DNA from: Ovis canadensis
Taxonomy: Eukaryota > Chordata > Mammalia > Artiodactyla > Bovidae
Assembly: GCF_042477335.2 (NCBI RefSeq)
Contig: NC_091250.1
Location: 134,103,384-134,167,383, forward strand
Reading direction: 5' to 3'
Length of the DNA: 64,000 bases
The position numbers were made by a program, and so were the translations under genes. Position 1 is the stretch's first letter. Each line of letters begins with the position of its first letter. The notes below the pieces were generated by a model, which was given only the letters and a program-made list of their open reading frames with translations, had not been told where the DNA came from and did no database searches. Positions 30,191 to 41,275 of this stretch are shown in pieces.

Positions 30191-32559
30191 AGAAAGCAGT
30201 GGAGTTAACTTTTGAACTACGCATGGGTTGCGGAGGTGAGCGTGGCGCGGCTACAGGGTCCCTGGGAGCCGTGTGTGGCAGGGACTGCAGGCTGCTGTCC
30301 CTTCCTCCTGCAGACACAGAGGGGAGACAGACACACTCATCAAGAGAGCTGACCATTGTCTGCGTTCCAGCAGAGCAGCCAAAAAAGAGATGGCCGGCAG
30401 GCCATCTGCCAGGTGGTGGGGCGGGAGCCTGAGAGTGTGTTCCACAAGCTCGGTGATGGGGCAGGACCCTCCACCGGCCCCGACCCCTACATGCTTCCAG
30501 CCCTCAGCCCAGTCTTCTCACGCAGTGTGTCTAGAACACCCCACAGAGCCGGGCCTTCTAAGGTCTCCTCACCCTCGGGATGAAGTCCGAACTCGCGCAG
30601 CTCAAGGCCCGTCACGGCAGGACGCCTGCTGGTCATTCTGCCTGCAGGGCTCCACAGTTCTGCTTCTAGCTCCTGGCCAGAGTGCCCCCCCTCACTGCAG
30701 CAGGGAGGTGGGTCCTCGCCGTCCTGCGGACCTGTCTGTGTCACCTGGCCCTGTTCTCCTTGTGAGCAAAACTGGACTGACATTAGATGGTGTCACAGGA
30801 CAGAGCACCCCCAGGTCGGCGGCAGTCCACTCACTCATCCATCTGCTCACCTGTCCATTCCACATGGCCAGGACGGGCCTGATGGGGAGTCCTGATGGGG
30901 AGGGGGTGGGGTCAAGCTGGACATGGACCCTGCTTGCACTGAGCCCCCAATATGGTTGGGAAGACAGACATTTAGACCACTGGGAGATCCTGCCTGTTAT
31001 GGGGGAACTTTGTCCAGGGGCTGAGGGGCAGGGAGGCAGGGGTGCAAGGAGGAGGGGTGGAGGGAGGAGGGGGTGCAGGGAGGTGGGGGCCAGGGAGGTG
31101 GGCAGAGTCTGGGTTTGGGGTGGAAAACCTCTGTGAGGATGGCAGGCCCACCTGCCTCAGGGCTCGTTGCCAGGACTAAACAGGAAAGTCTTTGGGGGCA
31201 CTCTTTCCACTGTTCAAAGAAGGGTGGGCACCCAGTAGAAGTTAGGGCAATTAAGGGAGCTGAAGCTAAGGTCTAAGAAAGGGGACAGCAGAAGCCGGCT
31301 GAGGATGTGGCCCGGGGAACATAAAGCAGAAACGGGAACAGCATATGCTGAGGGCTTGCTTTGGTAAGAGGCACCACTCATTTAAGGGATAGAGCAGTGG
31401 CCAGGGGTCGAGCGAAGGGCTGGCAGACACAGGCTCTGGAGAAGAGAGGAGGCCAGATCCTGGAGGAATCCTAAGCCACGAGCCTGCCTGGATCCTCGGA
31501 CTTGAGAGGCTGCTGCACGGCCGCCTGCAGCTTGCCCAGGCCAACCCAGGCCTCCATCCTGGCGGGGCTCAGGACCAGCCAAGGCAGCTCACTTCCTCCC
31601 GCAAAGCCTCATCAGTGTAAGGAATGGAGAAGCTGCTCCTTCCTCCACGGAGGTGGCTGCAAACCTCGTCTCCCTGGAAACAGAAATAATCATTGGAAGT
31701 CAGCTCATGGCAACTCCGCTCACACGCGTGGGTGCCATGATTATTATACAAGCTGATTTACACACTGTCCTTTAAAACCTATACCCCATAAATGTGAAAG
31801 GAGGCTCACTATCCCTACTTTTCTGGCAAGTCGTCATGCATGAGGAGAGGACTGAACGAGGAGGTTCAGCTGATGCTCTAAAATCTGCACTCCCTGCTAA
31901 AAATACAGCGAAACCTGCTCCTTCTCCGCACAGCCACCGCCGTTCACGTCCGTCCCACGCAAATGTCCAGAGAGACGCACGAAAGGCCTTCACATATATT
32001 CACTGGGCAGATGGTTTCCGTGAAACGTGGGCGAGGGTCCCCTTGCGCGGGCTGCCTGGCGAATGTGGGTGAGGCTTCCTCCAGACGCGAGGGCCCTCTG
32101 GGGGCTGGTGCCCCTGCTCACCGCGCACCGCTGGACACTGTGCAGGAAAGGGCCCGACGCTGTGAGCTCTGGGGGAGCCTGCACGGGCCAGAACTTGCCG
32201 AGCGGGCGGCAGGAACGGGTGTGCGTTCTCAAAGCACCCCTGCATCTCCCCCGGCCCCTCCTCCCGCATCGCGTTCCCTAGCTGCCGCGCCGCGCGCTTC
32301 CCCGGGATCCAGCGCGAAGTTATTTAACGCTGTAATTAGCCGGCAGGGTGAGTCATCGGTCCCAGGCCTCGCTGCAAAAGCGGCAGAGCCGGTGTGGAAA
32401 GAACCGAGGGCGCTCGGCTCGGTGGGACCTCAGAGGGCTTGCCGGAGACGCGCTCCCAGGCCTCGTTTCAGCAGGCTGGGTGCCCGAGAGGCCCGGGCAA
32501 GACCATCTCCATGCTCTGCCCGGCCCCAGGCCTTCCTCTGCCACCGAGAGCGCCGCGTC
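30191..32559. other. Unique DNA upstream of the TMEM271 CpG island
   Basis: Moderately GC-rich, with a G-rich purine tract near 31020-31110. The ORFs are overlapping and featureless. CpG density rises from about 32000. No exon was identified. Confidence 0.4.
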
Positions 32560-33489
32560 GGTCGGAAGGAGGCGATTTACCCTCCCCCGCGCCGCACCCC
32601 CAGTCTCCCGCGTCGCTCTCAGGCCGCGAGCCGCCTTCCGATGAATTAACTCACTCGCACCCGCATCTGCGGGGAAGTCCCGCAGGATCCGTGAGAAGGG
32701 CTCGGACGAGACTCCTCCAGGGCTCCCCGGGGCCGCGCGCCCCCCCCGCCCCCCGCACTGGGGCCCGCACTCCCCGGCGGCGCCCGAGGGTCCCGGCACC
32801 CGAGCGCCTCCTCCGAGCCCTCCCCTCCGCCCCGCAGCCGGACTCCCGCCCTCCTCCCGCGAGTAGTCGGCTCATCGCCGCCCGGGCTCCTCTCCTCCCT
32901 TCCCTCCCTCCCGCCGCCCCCGCACGGAAACCCCTGCCGCGGGGTCTTCCTTCTTCCCTTCGCCCCGGACTCGCCCCTCCCCGCCCACCCTCAGGCTTTC
33001 CCGGTAGCCCTCAGCGCGAGGGCCCTCTGTTCCCGCACTCCAAGCCAACTTCCTCGGGCTTCCTGATCTCTGACCGGCGGGGGGCGAGGAGTGAGACCCC
33101 AGCCCCGCGGCCTGCGGAGCGCGCGCGGGGGCCCGGGAGGCGGGAGGCGCTGGGGGTGGGGCCTGGGGGCGTCAGGGGCGGGCGCCCAGGGGTGGGGAGC
33201 GGCGTGCCCGCAGAGGCCGGGGCGCCACTCGGGGGAGGAAGGCGGAGAGACGCGGCGCGGGGGGCTTCTCCTGGCGGGGGTGGCCGAGGGGTGTCCTAGG
33301 GGTGACGCGGGGCGGGGGGCGGGGGAGGGCGGTGCCTGGGCCGGGCGCGCCGGGCCGCGGGCGGTGGGGGGAGCTGAGCGTCCTGGGAGGGGCGCCGCGG
33401 GCTGGGGAGGGGGCGCGCGCGCCCTGCGGTCCTCCGCGCCGCATCGGTTCCCTGCGCGGGGCCGCGGCGGCGGCGGCAGGAGGCGGAGG

Positions 33490-33555
33490 ATGCGGGCTCC
33501 GACTGCGGCGGCGGCGGCGGCGGCGGCGCGGGCCCGGGAGGACGCGGGAGGATGA
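33490..33555 (+). CDS. Upstream ORF 1 in the TMEM271 leader (21 codons, poly-Ala)
   Basis: The first ATG after 32642 on the plus strand. It encodes MRAPT, eight alanines from (GCG)8, then RAREDAGG and TGA. Its stop (33553-33555) overlaps the next ATG (33552-33554) as ATGA. The start context is GGAGGATGC with A at -3. Whether the transcript includes it depends on the unknown transcription start, so translation is inferred. Confidence 0.5.
   Translation: MRAPTAAAAAAAARAREDAGG
33505..33528 (+). repeat. (GCG)8 trinucleotide repeat
   Basis: Eight uninterrupted GCG triplets (CGG on shifting the frame) in the TMEM271 leader. They encode the alanine run of upstream ORF 1. A shorter CGG run lies at about 33463-33477. 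Confidence 0.95.
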
Positions 33556-33668
33556 GGAGGAGGCCGGCGGTCCGGCCGCGCGGCGCCGGGAGGAGGCGCA
33601 GGCGGCGGGGGCGGCGGCGGGCGGCGGCGGGCGCGCGGGGTGCGGGCCGGCTCGGGCGCGGAGGATGA
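33552..33668 (+). CDS. Upstream ORF 2 in the TMEM271 leader (38 codons, Arg-rich)
   Basis: ATG in a GGAGGATGA context, then a strongly Arg/Gly/Ala-rich 38-residue frame with no internal stop. It ends with TGA at 33666-33668, which overlaps the TMEM271 start codon (33665-33667) as ATGA. It overlaps upstream ORF 1 in the same way at its own start. Not a known protein; translation is inferred. Confidence 0.5.
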   Translation: MRRRPAVRPRGAGRRRRRRGRRRAAAGARGAGRLGRGG

Positions 33669-34795
33669 AGTGGAGCGTCCGCGGGGCCTGCGCCGCGCTC
33701 TCCTCCTGCCTCCTGCTCGCCTGCGCGCTCAGCGCCGCCGCCGTCGGCCTCAAGTGCTTCTCGCTGGGCTCGGAGCTGCGCGGGGAGCCTTTCCGGCTGG
33801 GGGCGGCCGCCGGCGCCTTCTATTCGGGGCTGCTGCTGGCCGCCGGCCTCTCGCTGCTCGGCGCCGCCCTGCTCTGCTGCGGGCCCCGGGACGCGCCCCT
33901 CGCGGGGCCGGGCCCGGGCCCGGGGCTAGGGGTCGCCGCCGGCTCCGCGGCAGCTGCGGAGGCCGCGCCGGGCGACCCGGGGGGCGCCGCCGGGCCCTCG
34001 GGGCCGGTGAGCAGCCAGAACCTGCTCCTGCTCGGCGTCCTCGTCTTCATGCTCGGGGTCCTCAGCGCCTTCGCGGGCGCAGTGATCGACGGCGACACCG
34101 TGTCCCTGGTGGAGCGCAAGTATTCCCACTACTGCCTGCCGCCGCGCGCGCCGGCCGCGGCCCCCGGCCCGGCCCCGGGCCCTGCGGCCGCCGGCCCCGG
34201 CCCGGCCCCCGGCGCGCCGCGCGCCCGCGGCACCCTGGACAGCGCCACCTCCGCCAAGTGCCGCCAGCTGAAGGACTACCAGCGCGGCCTGGTGCTCTCC
34301 ACCGTCTTCAACTCGCTCGAGTGCCTCCTGGGCCTGCTCAGCCTCCTGCTGGTCAAGAACTACAAGTCGTCGCAGGCTCGGCGCGGCCGGCGCGGCCGGC
34401 GGAAGGGAGGCCGGGCCCTGGCGCGGCCCCGCGGCGGCCCGGGGCTCCGCGCGCAGCCGCCCGCCTCCCGGGCGCGGCGGGGCCGGCGGGGCCGGCGGGG
34501 GCGGAGGCTGCAGCCGCGGCCCAGCGAGGCTTCCATCCTGTCTCCGGAGGAGTCAGACTTCGCCGCCCCGGGGGACTGCGCGGGCTTCGCGACGCACCAC
34601 GCGGTCTCCTACATCAACGTGGGCGTCTTCCACGCGTTTGACGAGGCGGGCGTGGAGGTGTGCTGCGGGGGGCACCCGTCTGTGGAGCTGCCGGGGTACG
34701 CGCCCTCGGACCCCGACCTCAACGCCTCCTACCCCTACTGCTGCCGCCCGTCCTGCGAGGCGGCGCGCCCCTGGGAGCCGGGTCGGGCCTGCTGA
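33665..34795 (+). CDS. TMEM271: TMEM271, four-helix transmembrane protein
   Basis: Single-exon ORF of 376 residues beginning MKWSVRGACAALSSC, matching mammalian TMEM271, whose function is unknown. I see four hydrophobic helices at about residues 8-29, 46-72, 119-141 and 208-230, so both ends should lie on the same side of the membrane. Long Gly/Pro/Ala linkers lie at about 74-116 and 158-190. An Arg-rich basic segment (about 237-277) follows helix 4. The C-terminus is Cys-rich (VCCGG, YCCRPSC) and may be palmitoylated. This ATG is chosen because it begins the first helix and matches the family; the frame is open for 121 codons upstream but contains no other ATG. Its location between PDE6B and PIGG is the same as in human. 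Confidence 0.93.
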   Translation: MKWSVRGACAALSSCLLLACALSAAAVGLKCFSLGSELRGEPFRLGAAAGAFYSGLLLAAGLSLLGAALLCCGPRDAPLAGPGPGPGLGVAAGSAAAAEAAPGDPGGAAGPSGPVSSQNLLLLGVLVFMLGVLSAFAGAVIDGDTVSLVERKYSHYCLPPRAPAAAPGPAPGPAAAGPGPAPGAPRARGTLDSATSAKCRQLKDYQRGLVLSTVFNSLECLLGLLSLLLVKNYKSSQARRGRRGRRKGGRALARPRGGPGLRAQPPASRARRGRRGRRGRRLQPRPSEASILSPEESDFAAPGDCAGFATHHAVSYINVGVFHAFDEAGVEVCCGGHPSVELPGYAPSDPDLNASYPYCCRPSCEAARPWEPGRAC

Positions 34796-35042
34796 GCCCC
34801 TGGGCCTGTGCGGACGGCCGTGCCCGTCTGCCTGCCTTGCCGCGGCGGCGAGGGAGGTGGGGGCTGGCGGGGCGCAAAGCCAAGCCTCTCCGTGGCGCCG
34901 CGGCTTCAGGGCGGTCTGGCCCGGCGCTTCTGGGGGGGCTCCCCGCCGCGAGACTGGTCCTCCAGTACTATTATTTCTGTGTTTGGGAGGTTTCTCTTCT
35001 TTTCTGTGTCTGCTCGTATCCGGACTCCATTTTAAAGTTTAC

Positions 35043-35048
35043 AATAAA
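35043..35048 (+). terminator. TMEM271: TMEM271 polyadenylation signal
   Basis: Canonical AATAAA 248 bp after the TMEM271 stop, giving a short 3' UTR. A GT-rich stretch ('aatgtttcggggtaggctcg') follows. It is the first such signal downstream. Confidence 0.75.
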
Positions 35049-35059
35049 TGTTTCGGGGT

Positions 35060-38000
35060 AGGCTCGCCCCCGCCGCACTTCTCTTTGGCAAGTCCGTTCC
35101 CTGGGCGCCCCCGAGGCCCAGGCCCGGGGGGAGCTCACCCAGCGAGCGGGAAGACCGCTGACTGAGAGGACAGGAAGACGGAGCGGCTGGTGCTGTCGGA
35201 ATGGAAGACGTGAAGAAGCGCCCGCAGCAACACGTTGTACACGGATGTGCCTGCTTTTGTTGATAACTTTCTTACTGTAAAGCTCTCCATAAACAGTGAA
35301 GATGTTTGGTAAATTTATTGCAATTTAAAATTGGTGAGTTCCTTTATTAAATTAATTGCTGTGTTATTGGAGATATTCATCAAATTGGGGTTAGGGAATG
35401 TCGGCAAACATCGATTTTGGGGGAAAATGATCGAATTTGGTCTGACAGATGTGAGTTTGAACAGCTGTATTATGCTAGCTGGTTGGCTAAATCCAACCTC
35501 TTTCTGAGGCTAAATTTCTGTCTGTATATCAGGTCCCATACATTTCTTTTTCTGGAAACTGGAGATTGGGTTTTTACGGCAAAACTGAGCTTATTTTGGT
35601 TAATACATATGAACAATCCAATCCTATTTTGGAAATCACAGTCATAGTTTTTCTGGCAAAGATTATTATCCTGTTGGTTAATTCAGTAATCTGGTAATTT
35701 TGGATATCATAGCATTTCATTTGAAATATACCCCTTAAATAGCCTTAATTGCTGTGAAGGTCATACTTTAAGATCATTAGGGTACACATGTGTGTGCCTA
35801 TTTAAACACAACGTGAAACGTGTTCCGAACGATGGTGAAATGTGTTTCCGCCCAGTCCTGTGGTTCTGACTGGGATCCAGGTAGGCTCTGGATCTTGGGG
35901 AAAGGTGATCCAACTACCATGTGCTGGAATTGTGGTGCCAGGCAGGTGTGCTGCTAATTTTGAACGTGCTGTAGGCAGAGTCCCACTTTGGCCCAAATGG
36001 CGTGACCCTCCTGCAAAAGGCGTTGAGGATTCACCCTGCGCTCTGCTAGGGTGAGCACAGTACAGGACACTTGAAGTGAGGAAAGCTAAGGAAATCGTGT
36101 GTCATCTCTCTAGAGTGTATAGGGGTCCACTTCTAATTGTGGAAAAGCAGCCAGACTTGGTGTTGGAGATATGGTTTCCAGCTGTGGGCTCTGGGATGAG
36201 ACCAGCTGCCCTGCCCAAAGCCAGAGTTCCTCTGTACCCCAGGTGACCTAGTCCAGCATCTAATCATGACCAGCAGGGCTACCCAGCTGCAGCAGAGGCT
36301 GCTAGAGAGGAAAGGCCCGCTATCCACGCAGAACTGGAGACCGGCCACCATTCAGTGGAGGTGGCAAAGCTGTTATGCTGATGCTTGGACAGTTACTTAG
36401 AAACTTGGGGATTCTGATCAAAGGGGGCCCTGGGCAGTGTCTTCTCCTTGTTATGTTGATGCCATCCGAGAAAAAAGAATCATCCCAGGCCAATCTCCCA
36501 GGTCCTCATACCCAGACCTCTTCAGATAGTGGTCCATACTAGGCCTTGAGATTCAGCCAGGCTGAGGGCCCAGCCCAACTAATTCCTCTGATGGTCCTTA
36601 TCACCTGACACCCGCCCCCTGCCCCCACACCACCAGCCCACTGGCCATCAACCTAAGCAGAAAAAGTGATAAGTGGCAGCAAAAGAGACTTTTGGAAAGC
36701 TTTACCCCATCTACTGAGATCAAATCAATAAGGCAGGGCTGCTCACCGCTCATGGAGCACAGACCTCAGGGGCAGCTGCAAGGCTGACTTCCCAGAACCA
36801 CATAAGGAGGCAGCCAAGCCAGGGTGCGCCCAGTGAGTGGGCACACGGTGAGCTCTTGCGGAAGGCTGCTGGGCAGGGACCACTGGAACGGAGCAAACTC
36901 GAGCAGCGCGGACATCTGATGTCAGAACTTCCTGTACCCTTCCTGTTTCCCGAGGTGGTGTTGGAGAAGACTCTTGAGCGAGGTGGTGTCTTACACGATT
37001 TGTCTTTCAAACATGCAGGCAAAATGACCTCGCTCAAGTTGCAGACTTTCCTTGGGATGGGACAGAAGGCAGAATGGGATGGGGCAGCAGAGGGCATCTG
37101 TGGGTACAGACAGTGGCTTCCCCCTGTCAAATGTACATGTGACCAAGAAGCTAGATGGGATTTTTAAAGATGTGTTTCTAACTCCAGAATATGGTTAAGT
37201 CTGCTTTATAGAGGCCAATATAATGATATGGGATCCCAGGGTTTTATTTTTTTAATTTTGCTAAAGAAATAAAATCTCCAGTATCCCTTCACTCAAATTG
37301 TTCTGAACACCAGCACTCAGGGAGGCAGTGGAGAGTCACCACCTCACCTCCTGCTAACTGCTTGTGATGGCTCCGGAGTCTTGGGAGGTTAGCCAGCTCA
37401 TTCACACTTTTTCTCCTTTTTGAAAATTTACATTAGTTGTTTAGAATTGATTCTTATGCTCCTTGGAAAATAATGCCAGTTCTTGGAGCGTTCTTAAAAT
37501 ATGGGTCTTATTCTACTTTTCAGAATAATAATAAACTCTTGGCCTGGTGGAGGCCAAACCAAGAGTTTATATCATGGTGAAATACCAGAATTAAATACAC
37601 ACATCTTTGTGTTGTTACTTTGTCTAATGCTGGTTGTAAGTTATTTTAAACATAAAATTTGTTTAAAGAATGGCCCAATCAGCGACACGTGGCGCAGCCA
37701 GCAGACCAGCCGTGCTCCCTTAATGCTGCTGAGCGAGCTCCCCCAGGGCGCCAGGGCTCGCACGCCTTCCTCAGGCAGAGGAGCTGCTCTTGGCCACACA
37801 AGCCTCGACTACAAAACTGAATTTTTGACTGATACAAAAATCTACGGCTCCTGACCGTAGGAGGAAATTTGCAGGCCAAATTCCCAGGCTCCTGGGCAGC
37901 AGTGTTGCAGAGCCTCTGAGTGGCCTCTGGGGAGCCCTGCTCTGGGCACAGGCCCCTTGCAAGCCCTCAGTGTTATTGCCCCAAAGCACCATTTTCTCAC

Positions 38001-38926
38001 CAAAATATGAATGAAAATTAATAAGAGACTCTAGGCAAAACGAATTCTGGCACATAAATAAGTATAAATTCTTTGTATAACTGTGAACTTCTTTTTATGG
38101 GAGAGGGAGCCAGCAGCCTAATGTTAGGTGGTTCATTTTCTAGATGATACGATATCTTTGTTTAATTTGCCACTTTTCGGCACAGTAATTACAGGAAAAA
38201 ACTCACCAAAATGGAAAATAAAAATTTAACTTCGAAAAGTAGTGCCCACACATCCTTACATCCCCAGTTTGAATTCTAAGGACTTCCTGGGGGGGGGTGG
38301 TGGGAGAAAGCCTGGGGGTCCCTGTCAGAGTTTTTAACGGTTTTCTCAGAATCCCCGCATCTGGAGGATCGTCCTCACACAGGTGAGTCTCGTCTAGAGA
38401 AGCTCTGTCTCTGCGTTTTCATCTACCTTCGCTCCTCTGCAGAATGCCAGCAGAAATCCTGTTCCTTTCGAATCGATAGAGCACAACGGTCACTTCCTGT
38501 CTGTCTCTGGGTGACTCGTGACTCTGGTCCTGGTCCAGCAGACTGTGTGGTCAAGCCACCTGGGCTACGCCAAGGGCAGGAGCGCCGAACAGGCCGGTCA
38601 GGGATGGAGGCCACTGAGGCCCTTCCCCATGCCGCCTGTGGCTGCAGGGGGGCCCTTGTCCCGACACCCAGGCCCAGCTTTGACCTGTGCACCTGCTGTG
38701 TGCTCACACTATTCCTACAGCTCCAGCCTGGGCCCTTTATCAGCTCCACTCCTGATAAAACTTTCTTCTAGAACGTGTCAGATTGTGCTGTCCTTCCCGG
38801 GAACTTTCAAGAGCTACCTTTTCTGAAGAAAAAGTAAAACCTCGTGGACCTGACCCAGTCTGACCTTTCAGCCTTCTCTGTGGGGCACAGGGGGCTCTTG
38901 TCTGGGGCCCAGAGAATAAGTAGGTG
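35060..38926. other. AT-rich unique intergenic DNA downstream of TMEM271
   Basis: No coding exon or clear repeat family recognised. 35230-35780 is strikingly AT-rich and low in CpG just after the island, a possible conserved non-coding stretch, but conservation cannot be judged here. A G-run (nine Gs) occurs near 38291. Confidence 0.4.
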
Positions 38927-40420
38927 TGTGCCGGGGTCCAGCCCCGGTGGATCCAGGGTGATTCGAAGGTGGGGACGGAGTCGGCGTCTTTGGAAAAATA
39001 CATATTTAATCACAGATATAGAGAGATTAGAAATGGATAGTGTAGTAGGAAGATCAGTGGAGAAAAAGAGGCTAAATAACTTGGATTACGTGGAATAGCA
39101 TCCATGCTCCAGATGGGAATTCAGCCAGAAAAACGGGGAGCAAGAAAGAAGCGACATGGGGGAATCAGTCTTTCCGGAAACTGATCCGATTTCTTTATTT
39201 TTGGGTTTGCTTATATACCTTTTGTTACACATAGGGATGAATACAGAGTCACGTGGGGGTCAGCAGTCCTGACCTTTATCAAAATCAGGTGCTTCACATA
39301 AATGTATATAAAAATAAAAGGTCTTAGGAATATTACATCATCTTCTGGCCATGAGTGAGACCTGCTGACATTTTATGATCCTTTCTTTCTGATAACCAAA
39401 AAAAGACTTATTTCTTCCAAGGTGTTTTTTCTTAAACCAGGCACCACCCTCCAAATAAAGTTACATTCCTATAGGGTGAGGGTGTAGTGAGTTACAATCA
39501 AGAAAGGAATTTATTCAACCCAAGGTTAACATGATTAGTCTTAAAGGTTAATACTTATTTCTCCTATATGCTTAAAGGTTAATACTTATTTCTTCCTATA
39601 TGCTAGTTATATTCATTATAAGGGTAGGGAACATGGAGATTTAGCAGCAAACATCAACCCAACAAATGAAAATCCTTTCACCAATGCTCCCCTTAAGATC
39701 TATTTAGTCTTAAGATATGATAAAGTTACATTCTTACACAGCAAGGACACAGTGATATATAAGTACAGTGATCTATTACAAAAGAGAAAATCCATTAACT
39801 CAAAAAGTCTAGTATTGCTAACATCAAAAACTACCATATTTCCTTTGCTATATTCCAAATACATTGATTAATATATTCCCAGGTGCCTAAGGATATAGAG
39901 GCCTGGCGGCGATCATTGACTCAACAAGAAGAAAAAGCCCTATGCTAATTAAGACTCTCAAAATACTCCAAAACTCTCTGTGCTGTTTATGGTTGAGAGG
40001 TAGTAAACAATCATGTGGCAGGAGTATGGATAATCCTGTCACACAAGCTAGTCTGTCAGCAGAGAGGTTTGACCTGAGACATCCTTGTCCCACCCAGAGC
40101 AGGGAATTAGCAGCAATTATTGACACAACAAATGAAAAACCCTTCACCAATATAATCCCTAACCAACTATACTAATAATTTTAACTCCCCAAAATAATTT
40201 GCCTTTAGTAAGTCTAAAACATCTCGTGCCTCTCAGGTTGGGAGGCTGCAAGCAATCGCATGTGGCCGGACGAACCTATACAGGTGGGCTAGATAACCTT
40301 CAGAGGAGTCCGTAAGCTGAAACACTCTTGTCACGCCCAAGAATTTTTATTGCCTTGGAGCTGCACGTTTACTCCTTCTCAGAGAGAAACAGTTATGGGG
40401 GAGAGCCCCCCGTAAAGTCA
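38927..40420. mobile_element. Putative solo LTR of a ruminant endogenous retrovirus
   Basis: 1,494-bp block that begins TGTGCCGGGG and ends AAAGTCA, the TG...CA ends of an LTR. The flanks TAGGTG (38921-38926) and GAGGTG (40421-40426) match at five of six bases, consistent with a retroviral target-site duplication. There are no gag, pol or env ORFs, so it is a solo LTR by this reading. Internal near-duplicates (for example 'aacaaatgaaaa' plus 'ccttcaccaat' near 39663 and 40128) suggest an expanded U3. Orientation is undecided. Confidence 0.6.
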
Positions 40421-40705
40421 GAGGTGTAGGTAAGAGCATAAAACAGACTCTGGTTTTAGGGTTAGATGCTCGGGAACAGGGGGTTTCCTGAGGCTTGATC
40501 ACGCCTTTGCGTATGCCAAGCCTCCTTCCTCATGCCCTTTGCCATGGGCGGAATTCCTCACGCTGGCCCCCGGCAGGTGTGGAGACTGAAGCTGGTGTGT
40601 GCCATGGACATGTCAGGAGGAGGGTGTGCAGTGGGGAGGCAAACCCACTGGTGTTGCTGAGCAGGGGAGATGATATGGAGTACCAGGATGTAGGCCAGGA
40701 ACATC

Positions 40706-40862
40706 TCAGAGGTCTGGACCTTCTCAGGGGCCTGGACCATCTCAGGGGCCTGGACCATCTCAGGGACCTGGATCATCTCGGTCACCTGGACCATCTCAGG
40801 GGCCTGGACCATCTTGGTGGCCTGGACCGTCTCAGGGGCCTGGACCATCTCAGGGACCTGGA
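40706..40862. repeat. 18-bp minisatellite, about 9 units
   Basis: Tandem 18-bp unit close to CCTGGACCATCTCAGGGG with point variants. It is open on both strands as a six-residue period (LRGLDH on plus, MVQAPE on minus), which is repeat translation rather than a gene. Confidence 0.9.
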
Positions 40863-40869
40863 CATTGTA

Positions 40870-41275
40870 GGAGCTTGTCTTAGTTCCCTGGACTGCTGCC
40901 ACACTACATGGATTAAAACGACATATATTATCTCACAGTCTGGAGGCCAGAAGTCTAAGGTCAGGTGGTTGGCAGGGCCGGCTCCTTCCTGAAGCCCTAA
41001 AGAACTTATTCTCTTCCTCCCTCCAGGCTCTGGGAGCCAGCAGTCCCAGGCATGCCTGGGCCCACGGACATACCACGTTATAGCTGGTCCCACTTTTGGT
41101 GTCCTCTGGCTCTCTCTGTGTGCCCTTCTCTGCTTCTTATAAGGACTTTGTTGGCTTTAGGTCCGTCTCTAGTCCAGAGTGATCTGCAAAGACCCTATTT
41201 GCAAATAAGGTCATGTTCTAGGTGAATAAGAATTTGGGGGACTGCACTGAACACTTTTGAACCTGGTACAGAACT
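40870..41275. repeat. Old interspersed repeat, family not named
   Basis: The phrases 'tctcacagtctggaggccag', 'cttcttataaggactttg' and 'gcaaagaccctatttgcaaa' belong to a widespread ancient mammalian interspersed repeat that I recognise by wording but cannot assign confidently. Confidence 0.5.

Larger units (their letters stand above)
32560..34960. promoter_or_regulatory. CpG island spanning TMEM271 promoter, leader and coding exon
   Basis: Very high G+C and CpG frequency throughout, with GC boxes (for example GGGGCGGGG-type near 33310) and no TATA box. It covers the presumed promoter and the entire TMEM271 coding region. The exact transcription start cannot be read from sequence. Confidence 0.85.

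Noticed and set aside
32394-33299. 301-codon plus-strand ORF upstream of TMEM271
   Set aside because: CpG-island shadow ORF rich in Pro/Arg/Ala with no recognised domain; the same region is open in other frames too.
33302-33664. N-terminal extension of the TMEM271 frame by 121 codons
   Set aside because: The extension starts at a GTG, contains no ATG, is Gly/Arg-rich leader sequence, and the family protein begins at the ATG at 33665.
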